A stretch of 64,000 bases of DNA from Bacteroidota bacterium (GTDB lineage Bacteria > Bacteroidota > Bacteroidia > NS11-12g > UBA9320), in NCBI GenBank assembly GCA_016124755.1, contig WGNA01000010.1:62001-126000 (forward strand), read 5' to 3'. How positions within the stretch are numbered: the first letter of the stretch is position 1; each line of letters starts with the position of its first letter. Below the pieces are notes generated by a model that saw only the letters and a list, made by a program, of their open reading frames with translations, was not told the DNA's origin and made no database searches. Both the position numbers and the translations under genes were made by a program. Positions 17,570 through 29,500 of this stretch are shown piece by piece.

Positions 17570-20500
17570 TTGTCAATTTTGAAACCAATTACCAAACTGA
17601 AAGGATTCGTTCCGATTTTTTTGTGCGGAATTACTTTTCTGCTCATTGGAAATTCTTTAGCCAAAGCTCAAAAACCAGTTAACGACAGTTGCTCAAAGGC
17701 AATCATCATAAACCTTGGAAACGGAGGTTTCGGAAGAGGTTTGTTTATCAGTGATTCTGTAAGCATCGACAGCGCAACTATTCAAACCGGTGAGTATTTC
17801 CACTCTTCACTCGTTTCAGCGGGGAATGATAAAAAGAGTGTCTGGTATCGGTTTTATATCCCATCCCGACGAGGAGTTAACATAGAATTAAAGCAACACG
17901 CAAATGCAATAGCAACCAAGGATTGCGGATTTACAACGTACAAGAGCGAATCGTGTTTGCCAACTTCAACCATGGCAACGGCTTCAAAAATTACAACACT
18001 CAACCAATTCGGCAGTTCCTTTAATCCTTGTATGGATCCGGGTTGGTATATGGTTCAGGTAAGTGCTAAAAGCCGGGCGGCAGGAAAAATTTATCTCGAA
18101 ATCACTACGAGTTATCCGTATGAATATTCTGCGGTTGTTAATGCCAAGTACGATGTAGCGGATAGTGCTTATCGCTTTGGAAATACCATTGTTGGTTTTG
18201 GCGGAGATAACTCCAAATATGTCGACTTCGAATTGGGATGTTACACAATTGATGATTCAAGCGAATTCTATGCGGATTTAGGTGCAAATTATCTTGCGTT
18301 TAATCAGAGTGCCTGGTTCACATTCCAGGCTAATAAAAATGCAGACAACTCTCAAATCGCACTTCGTCCAATAACCAATTGTGTTCGAAACGACTCTTTT
18401 GCCTATCGCCTTTATAAAGGAGATTGCCGGTCAACCGCAAGTGTGATTCTTCTGGATTCCGCATTCTCCGACTGGAATTCCGGGTCAACCTGTTCCGGCA
18501 ATTGCAGCGATGTTGTTTTTGATTATAAATGTCGTTTTGATTCCGGAGAATTTTATTCGATTCAATTTCTGTTTCATGAGGATCAGGTGAATACCATGAG
18601 ACTTACCTTGTCTGATCAAACCGGAAGATTCGACAGCGGATATCATCAACCGAAGATTGGTCACTCAAATGAAATCGGAGTTGTTCGGGGAAATGTTATC
18701 TACAATACCAGTTTTACCTGCAACTCCTACATATCAGACAATGTTTGCGGAAATGCCAACGCATCTCCAATCTCACTCGGGAATTTTAAATACAACCTGA
18801 GTCAATGGGTGTCTTTTGACCTGGATCAGCAGTCGGCTCTTACCATCAATTTTGCTAATTACATTAACAATTATAAACGTTACGATCTTTTAGCCTGGAG
18901 ACTTTTCAAAGACACCATTACATCCAATTGTTCGGATGTTGACACGATGAATATTATTGCTTCGGGTGTGGGTACATACGGAAGTTATGCGTATAGCCTG
19001 AAATGTCTGGAGCCCGGGAAATACAGTATACAGTTATTAGGTTCAGACAGCCTCCGGGATTACAGTAACTGGAAGTGTTCGGGAACAATGCACCTTGGCG
19101 GAGATTATAGACTTACTCTCACACAAAGTCAATTACCGGTTTCAAACCGATTTTCATTAGCAACAACTACATCTGTTGATTCGGTTAATAATTACAGCAC
19201 ATTAATCAAGAATGGTTATGTGACGGCCCAATATGATACTGTGTCGTGTAACGATGCTTTGTTACCCGAAGACAGATGTGAACCCTTATTTCACAAAGCC
19301 ATGTACCGAACCTTTGTGGTGGGAGACGCAGACAAAGATGGCAGGGCAGACAGCGGGTTAGTTTACATAACCAATCTCCTTCAAGGGTATGTAGGTTATC
19401 CGTATTATAACTACCACGCAAATCACCGTATTTATAAAGGAGATGCGAAAGCCCTGAGAGCTGCTCAATCGGGAAGTGCTTACCCAGACACCCTTTTTGG
19501 TTTAACACCTTACAGCGAGTGTATTCCTAATAGTGCTTATCAGATGGGTGTTTGTGTAGAACCGGGAATTTATACGCTCGTTTCCACGTTTGATTCAATT
19601 GCCATAACTCTTACCGAACGGCCGAATGTCTATTTCTACAGTAGTCACACAAAACACAATACCTATGCAACCGCAGAATTTATTGATTCGATTTCCGGTG
19701 TGGGTTCATGGTCCGGAGAGCGGGATACAATCAGTTGCTCTGTAAATCCGGATACAATTGATGGTAATTATTGTGGAAGACGAAATACGTATCACGTTTT
19801 TTATCTCGATACTACTTGTGTTTTAACAGCCTCAATCGACTACGGAACTTATGCTTACGGAGGAAGAAGGTTTTCACTTTACTCTGGTGATATACGCAAC
19901 GGAAAATCAGGATTAAAGGTTGTTAACGACGGTTCCAATTGGAGTTGTTTGGCTACATATTCCCGAACTATTTCAGATTGTTTTCCCCTCTCTCCGGGTT
20001 TTTATACCGTGGTAATCAGCGAGGATCTTGATGTCGGGTACGACTCACTCAACCGTGAAAACAGTTCCGGGCCACGATTATATCAGTATCCGCATAAAGT
20101 CTATATCTCTACAAGAGCCTCAACCATTAACCCAAAGAAATATTACCGCCCGTCTTTGGCTGCCTATGCGGATAGTCTGGTAAACAACAACCAGCCTTTG
20201 AGTTTCGACACGAATTATTCTAGCATAAACGGAATGCAACTGAAACTCAAAAAATATCAGTTGCCTCGGGAGTATCTCGAATGTGATCTTGATACTCCGC
20301 TGAATTATTATCCCAAAAACCAATTGTGTGATACCGGAACAACCGACATTGTGTATTACACTTTCAATCTTGAAAAATACTCGTTTGTTAAAATCTGGGG
20401 AAATACAAGTGGCGGAACCTGGGATTCCAAACTCTATAATCTCGATGTTCGAACAGATTCAGCAGCACTGGATACTGCGGTGCCGGTCCAGAATTGTAAT

Positions 20501-23500
20501 TACAACCCCAATTACATGGAGTTCTGCGGTCTGCCGGCCGGAACGTACAGCTTGCTATATTTCTGCGAAAGATCAAAAGGGCAAACTGCTACGGTTTATC
20601 CGGTTGTGTACATCGATAGTATATTTAACTCCCGGTTCGACAGGGCTGCCAATGCCTATGATTTCGGTAGAATTCCGGGTGATGGAAATTATTACGATGG
20701 AAAAGTCGGTGATGTACATCCTTTAGACACAGCACTTCCACCAAGCCATGATTTTTTCACATGTAAAACAGGCGTAAGTGAAACAGACCCGACAAGCTCG
20801 AATTGTGGAGGCCACATAAACCCGAGAGTTTATTTAAACGATTCGAACATCGTGATGTTCCCGTATGATTCGGTGTATCAATATTATCACAATCAATCCT
20901 ATTACCCTTGGTCTTTCATCCGACGAAATCTTTGGTATTCCTTCGTAATCCGGGGAAGGGGAAATGTGACCGTTGATTTAAAGGGCTTAACAGCTTCCGG
21001 TTTACAAAATACTCCCGGTCTTACGTTCCGGTATTCTATTTACGAAAGTGATGAAGATGGGAGTCTTTCTATGGTTGACCTCAAAAGCATGGGAAAGATT
21101 GATTCAACTCTTACCAGCGGTTTGACCTATATCGCCAACGACTATTATTACTGTTATTACACGTCACCACTTTCAATCACTTTTCCAATTTCCGCTTGTG
21201 AGTCGGTGCGGGACCGACGCTATTATGTGTTGGTGGATTTGGATGGTTATAACTACTCATCGAGTCCCGCAATTAACTCTAATGTCTGGCTGGAAATTAA
21301 ATACGACAGCGCTTATCTGCCGGATACCAGGTTCGATTATTATTCTACGGCCAATAAGGTTAATGGTCTGAACGACGTGAATCTTTTGCAGAATCCGGGT
21401 TTTGAAAACAGCAACTTCTGGACATCCGCAAAAGGAAACTGGTATCTTAATCAGAACCAGACAACCGGATTAAAAGGAAATCACGCCTGGGCTTACTCGT
21501 ATTACACGTGGCGAAACGATACGGTGGAAATCTATCAGGATGTGGACATGACGCAGTATGCTTCACAGATTGTAGCCGGAACCGCTACTCTTTCATTCTC
21601 CGGATATCTCAAGTCCAAAAACGAATCTACTCCGGATGATGGCCGAATAGTAGTGGAATACCGTAATGCCTCCGGAACGGTTTTGTCGACCTATACTTCT
21701 TCGTGGTACGGGAATTCTTCTGCCTGGACTCAGGTTGCTCACTCGAAAACGATACCTGTCGGAACCAAAACGGTTCGGGTGCGATTACAAGCCAGAAACA
21801 ACGGAGTTAATTATTATTCCGACGTTTATTTTGATGAAATGGATTTTCGGGTTTCTGTTCCGAATTCAACCGTTCACACAACACTAAAAAGCAATGTTCT
21901 GTACAGAGGAGATCTTACCTACTTCGCAGGATCAACCATAGACACAACAGATATTTATCATTCGCCCGGGAATAGTTATTCGTGTTACACCAAAGATGTC
22001 GGAGGAACTGTATGGTATAAAGTGGAAGTCGATTCTGTCGGCTACATGTTTTATAATTATGTGTATCACTACTTCAGCAGTGGTAAGGATTACGAAGGTG
22101 TAACTTACAACTCTTATCTGATGCGGGTTTATCGTTCTGATAAAGACGGTGATTCTTTGGGAGGACTTACGTATATGCCGCCCATTTCCACTTCTTCTCA
22201 ATTCAACAGTCTTATGGGAAGTGGCGGATATTACATCTGTGTGCAACCGGGAACCTACTATATTCAATTAAACAAGTGTAATCAATATGCCTGTAGTGAT
22301 TACATCTATCCTCAGATCGCCTTTGATTTTCACACCGGAGACTTCTGCAATAATGCCGTGCCTTTGTACCTTGATACACTGGAATCTCAATCCGACAGGT
22401 TGCTCGTTAACTGCCATACCATGGGAAACGATTTCGGTGAAGACGGAAGTGATCTGGGTTGTTTGTTCGGGCCGAACGGGTATAAATCAAGTTGGTTCGT
22501 GGTGCATTATACCGATACCACCAAGATTGACCTCGAATTTAAATTAGCAGAATACACAACGGCCAGTGCCAACGAAATCCGGTATCGAACCTATTACGGA
22601 AACTGCCAGAGTTTAACACCGGCTCCCTGCAATACAAACGCTCTTACCACCTTTACGCTGGATTGCCTTCGCGACGGAACGTACTATGTTCAAATTGTAA
22701 CTCCCGAAAATGCAACGGGCGAATTAGAGATGACAGTCGAGGCAAAAGAGAATCACGATTCAACCTGTTTCCCGGTCGATATTTTTCAGCCGAATGCCGC
22801 CTTTTATTATAACACCGCCTGTCCCGAAAATGTGGTGGAGTTTATCAATACCTCATCACGGGGAGATTCAATCCGGTACTTCTGGGATTTCGGTTACAAC
22901 GGTTGGACGGATACTGTTTTAAATCCGGTGGTTCCTTATCCGGCACTAAAAGCTGAGATCACCTATAATGTGAAGTTACGGGTCGTGAACATCGCACAAA
23001 ATAGCTCCGATTCGCTGATTCTTCCGGTGACAGTTCCGTTTGCGCCTTATCTGGATATTCTGAACAACGATACCGTTTTGTGTAAAGGAGACAGTGTTAC
23101 GCTAAATGCTGTTATCTCACACGGTAAAGGAATCTGGAGTACAGGAGATACATCAACATCGATTACTGTTTCCCGAACAGGAAAATATTTCTGGATGGTT
23201 CAGGATAAGAAGAACATTCTCGATAATCCGAGCTTCGAGAAAAATCCGGTTTCTACCAACTGGACGGTTGTAAGTGGAAACTGGCAACGTACCAGCAATT
23301 CGAGTTACGGAGTTCAGGACAGCAGTTATGTCGCGTACGTGGTGAATGCTTCCGGAGGAGTTTCGGAAATGTATCAGGATGTGGATGTGAGTCTGGATTC
23401 AATTGAAATTGATTCGGGAATTGCCAAAACTTCCCTAACCGGTTTTCTTCGGGGCTATCAGACTTATGGCGATGCGGCTCAGGTTACTTTAGAATATTTA

Positions 23501-26500
23501 GACAAAAAAGGAAACCTGCTGGCGATTTACCGAACCGATTATTGGTCGGAGGATTACTGGAACACCTTTACGCATTCCCGTACCACGCCGGTGGGAACCC
23601 GAACGCTTCGTGTGCGGGTCGAAGCCGATAAAATCAGTACGAACAACAACAACTGTTACGCGTTTATCGACGGACTTGTGCTGAAAATGCGCAGCGCCTG
23701 CGAGTATAAAGACAGTGTTTATGTGCAAGTGAATTTGTATCCGAAACTCGATTTACCAAGTGACACATTCTTCTGCAAGGGAGATTCATTGCTATTAAAT
23801 CCGGATGTGTATTACGACAGCCCTTATGTGGTGCAGGACTCGATGAATGCTAAGCTCACGGGAAGTCTGAAGAATAATGCTTCTCACTCGGCATCAAACG
23901 GATATGTGGAACTTACGTCGAATGCCTACAACCAAAACGGGCAAATCGAATGGACCGATTCCGATTTGAAAATCACCGACACGTTTACGGTTTCATTTGA
24001 TATGTATTCCGGCGGAGATGGAGGATATGCACTATGGCTTTATCTGTTCAACAGCTCAACACCAACCTCCGAAGATGTGAATGCCGGAGGTTACTCCGTG
24101 AATTTTGATGAACAGAGCAGCAATCAGCTTCAGTTTAATTGGAGTGGTTCCAGACGAAATACTACTTCTCCGGGTGTGGATATGGGAACCGGGAAATGGA
24201 TAAACATCCGGATTGAATATGCCAATCAAACCTTTAAAGTGTATTCCGGCAATATGCTGATTGCATCTTTTACCGACGCTACAACCCGAACTCAAACCGG
24301 ATATAAATTTGGGTTAGGAGCCCGAAACGGAGGATATTACAACATCTATCGGGTGAAGAATTTTCATATTTCTAAAAACAACCCATCGTTTGCAATTCTG
24401 TTGAAAAAGCCCAAAGTTGGCGGAACGTATTTGTGGTCTGATGGCACAACGAACGACAGCACCCGGTGGATCACTTCAACCCATAAACTTTCGCTGAAAT
24501 TCAGAGATGCTTTTGGTTGTGAAAGCAATACCGACTCGACACAAATTAATGTGGTGAACCAGTACGACAGTTTGTTCACTGCATCCGATAACATCTGTGT
24601 TCTGCTCGATACTTTTTATCTCACCAAACCCGTGAGCACAGGATATTTTTACGGGCATCAGGCGGTCGATAGCCAGGGAATGGTGTTGGTGGATTCGGCT
24701 TCTTTCGGTAGTAATACCATTTATTTTTCAGTGATCGACACGTTTGGTTGTATTGCCATTGACACCGGCTCCTTTATTATTGATTCGATTCCCGATTTGC
24801 AATTCACAGCAGCAGGCCCTTTTTGTAAAAATGATTCACCTTCAAAACTTCAGATCAATCACAGCAGCGGATATTTCTTTGGCGGAACATATATCGATTC
24901 AACCGGAATTTTTGATCCGGCGAAAACAACACAGCGACTCAATCGGGTGTATTATGCAACCTTTGATCAGGACTGTCGCGGCGTAGATTCTATCGATGTG
25001 ATTGTTGATAGTTTGCCGGTAATCACCATGCCGTCGTTAGGTGAATACTGCCTCAATTCCGGTTTGCAACAATTGCCTTTAGCGGATAACAATGGATTCT
25101 TTGAACCAACGCTTTATCTTGACTCAAGTGGTTTGTTCAATCCGGTAAAAGCGGGCGTTGGCGTTCATCGTACTTATTTCACTTTGGTGAACAGCAATGG
25201 ATGTTTTGTTACTGACTCGGCAGACGTTACCGTCGACAGTTTGCCAAATGCAGCCATAACACCAGCCGGTCCGTTCTGCAAAAATTCTGTGAGCCAGAAA
25301 CTTACCGGTTTGTACCACAACGGTGTTTTTCAAAAGGCAACCTACATTGACACTGCCGGGAATTTTAGTCCGGCTATAGCGGGTGTAGGTTCAAAAAAAG
25401 TATATCACACTGTAGTTGACAATCGGGGATGTTCGAACAAAGATTCTTTAGTGGTTCAGGTAAATGCGCTGCCAAATGCGGCGATCTCGTCTGCCGGTCC
25501 GTTCTGTTTCAACCGATCGAAACAATTGTTAATTCCCCGATTCAATAAAGGTGGTGTCTTTACGAAAAACACATACATCGATTCGATTGGTTGGTTTACG
25601 CCCCAAAAGGCGGGAACCGGAAGTCACAAGGTTTATTACACCTTCACCGATGCAAATGGTTGTTCGAATACCGATTCTATTACTGTTCAGGTTGATACCA
25701 TTCCGGATGCTTCCATCGCTCCGGTGGGCCCCTTGTGTTTGGGAGATACTTCGGTTCAATTGATAATTACCGGAAAACCGGGAGGTACATTCACCACAAC
25801 TTCATGGCTTGATACCAATGGAATTTTTACAGTGAAAACAGCCGGAACCGGTTCGCACAAAGTCTATTATTCGGTCACCGACGGTCAGCTTTGCAGCAAC
25901 AAAGATTCGATTACCATTAAGGTGAATCCGATTCCGGATGCTTCGATTACACCGGCCGGACCGTTCTGCGAAAATTCAGGGGTTCATACGATTGCTGCTA
26001 AAATCAATACCGGTGGATATTTTTCTACAACAGCTTTTATTGATTCAGCCGGCCATTTCAATCCGGCGGTATCATCTATCGGCAATCATAAAATTTTCTA
26101 TTCCTTCACCGACAGCAATAGTTGCTCGAATACAGATTCAACTATAGTTCACGTGGATTCCATTCCGGATGCGTCGATCATGGCGGCCGGACCATTTTGT
26201 GAAAACGGTGGAATTCAACTAATCTCACCGGCGATCAATTCCGGAGGATTCTTTACTAAAACTAACTTCCTTGATTCTTCGGGTTATTTCGATCCGGCTC
26301 ATTCGTCAACCGGCGATCATTCGATCTATTATTCATTTACCGATGGAAACGGATGTTCGAATACGGACTCAACAATTGTTCATGTGGATTCCATTCCGGA
26401 TGCTTCGATTACATCGGCGGGGCCTTTCTGTGAAAACGGTGGAATTCAGTTAATCTCACCAACGATCAATTCCGGCGGCTTCTTTACTAAAACCGGTTTT

Positions 26501-29500
26501 ATTGATTCGAGTGGATATTTCGATCCGGCACAATCGTCAACCGGCGATCATTCGATCTATTATTCATTTACCGATGGAAACGGATGTTCGAATACGGACT
26601 CAACTGTTGTACATGTCGATTCGATTCCGGATGCTTCGATCGCAACGGCCGGGCCTTTCTGTCTGAATGCCGGTGTTCAAATCATTTTAGCGAAAACCAA
26701 CAGTGGCGGTTTCTTTACTAAAACTATCTTCATTGATTCGACCGGACACTTTGATCCGGTTCAATCATCGATCGGTGATCATCCGATCTACTATTCTTTT
26801 ACCGATGGAAACGGTTGCTCGAATACAGATTCAATTACGATTCATGTGGATTCCATTCCGGACGCATCGATTACACCGGCCGGCCCATTTTGTGAAAATG
26901 GTGGTGTTCAGTTAATCTCTCCCGCGATTAATTCCGGAGGTTTCTTTACTAAAACCGGTTTTATTGATTCCGCAGGTCATTTCGATCCAGCCCAATCTTC
27001 AACCGGCGATCATCGGATCTATTATTCTTTCATGGATGGCAACGGATGCTCGAATACAGACTCAACCATAATTCATGTGGATTCCATTCCAGATGCTTCG
27101 ATTACATCGGCGGGGCCTTTCTGTGAAAACGGTGGAATTCAGTTAATCTCACCGGTGATTAATTCCGGCGGCTTCTTTACTAAAACCGGTTTTATTGATT
27201 CGAGTGGATATTTCGATCCGGCAAAATCATCAACCGACGATCATAGAATCTACTATTCATTTACGGATGGGAGCGGATGTTCCAATACAGATTCTACGAT
27301 TGTTCATGTCGATTCGATTCCGGATGCTTCGATAGCATCAGCCGGGCCTTTCTGCATGAATGCTGGTGTGCAAATCATTTTAGCCAAAACCAATAGTGGA
27401 GGTTACTTTACTAAAACCGGTTTCATTGATTCGAGCGGATATTTCGATCCGGTTCAATCATCGATCGGTGATCACCTGATCTACTATTCATTTACGGATG
27501 GAAACGGTTGCTCGAATACGGATTCAACTATTATTCATGTGGATTCCATTCCGGATGCCTCGATCACGGCGGCCGGCCCATTTTGTGAAAATGGTGGTGT
27601 TCAGTTAATCTCTCCGGCGATTAATTCGGGTGGATTCTTTGCTAAAACCAACTTCATAGATTCAGCAGGATATTTCGATCCGGCACAATCGTCAACCGGC
27701 GATCATCCGATCTATTATTCATTTACCGATGGAAACGGATGCTCGAATACGGACTCAACCATTATTCATGTGGATTCCATTCCGGATGCTTCGATTACAT
27801 CGGCGGGGCCTTTCTGTGAGAATGGCAGAGTTCAGTTAATCTCGCCGGCGATTAATTCCGGAGGTTTCTTTACTAAAACCGGTTTTATTGATTCCGCAGG
27901 TCATTTCGATCCAGCCCAATCATCAACTGGCAATCATCGGATCTACTATTCTTTTACCGATGGAAATGGTTGTTCGAATACAGATTCAACTGTTGTACAT
28001 GTCGATTCGATTCCGGATGCTTCGATCGCATTAGCCGGGCCTTTCTGCATGAATGCTGGTGTGCAAATCATTTTAGCCAAAACCAATAGTGGAGGTTACT
28101 TTACTAAAACCGGTTTCATTGATTCGAGCGGACACTTTGATCCGGTTCAATCGTCAACCGGTGATCATCCGATCTACTATTCATTTACGGATGGAAACGG
28201 TTGTTCGAATACCGATTCTGCAATCGTTCATGTCGATTCATTGCCGGACGTTACAATTCAACCCGCCGGACCTTTCTGTTTGAACGACACCATTTCTGCC
28301 ATCAAACCAAATCATTCCGGAGGAACCTTCATCGTAACAAATTATATTGATGTAACTGGGAAATTTAATCCGCTCAAAGCCGGAACCGGAATTTCATTAG
28401 TTCAATATCAAAGAACAGATGGCAACGGATGTTCGGATACAGGTTCGCTCACAATAACAGTTGACACCTTGCCCAATGCGTCGATTACTCCGGCCGGGCC
28501 CTTCTGTGAAAACGCATCGGTTCAGAACCTTTCGGCTCAGAAAAATACCGGAACATATAGAGCCCTTAGTTACGTAGATACAGCCGGACACTTTGTACCA
28601 TCGTTCGCAGGTTCCGGTGATCATAAAGTGTATCATAGCTTTACCGACGCAAGAGGTTGTCGTAATACCGATTCTACAATCATTCATGTGGATACGGTTC
28701 CGGATGCATCGATTACTCCGGCCGGTCCCTTTTGCGCGAATGCCGGAATTAAACAAATGTCTGGTTCTACGAATCCGGGAGGAACATTTAAATCAGATAT
28801 TTACATTGATGCTTCCGGGAAGTTCGATCCGCTTAAAGCGACATCCGGATTAAACAAAATCTATTACACATATACGAATTCAAAAGGTTGTTCCGATACT
28901 GATTCAACTTCGGTTCAGGTGGATTCGATCCCGGATGCTTCCATAATTCCGGCCGGGCCGTTTTGCGAAAATTCAGGTCCGCAAAAACTTAAAGCGCGCA
29001 CCCACACTTCTGGAAGCTTTACTATTACTCCATACCTAAAAGCCAATGGCGATTTTGATCCGGCGATAGCAGGACAGGGAGTGCACCGGATTTATTATTC
29101 ACTTTCCGATTCAAAAGGTTGTGCGAATACCGATTCTATCATAATTGAAATCACGGCACCACCCGATGCTTCGCTACCGTCTTATGGTCCGTATTGCGCA
29201 AATGATTCGTCGGAAAAACTAATCGCCGTAAATCCGGGTGGAACTTTTAGTGGTGGAAATTACATCACTTCAAACGGTGTCTTTAACCCGGGGAAAGCGA
29301 ACATAACCGACAACACAGTTCTATATACATTAAGCGATACCAGCAATTGTTTCGACACCAAATCGATTGTGATTCAGGTGAACGATTATCCGCATAATTC
29401 AATTTATATAGATCCGGATGAAGGTTGTGAGCCGTTGGAAATTACTTTCTCAACCGAACCGGTGGATACCATCATTTGGAAATTGGCGGTGAACACCTTC

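Noticed and set aside
26271-28853. Several 60-86-codon frames inside the giant repeat array
   Set aside because: They recur in step with the 231-bp repeat, in a shifted frame of the giant gene.
24785-29383. CRISPR-like regular repeats
   Set aside because: The units are long, coding and without unique spacers; they are protein repeats.
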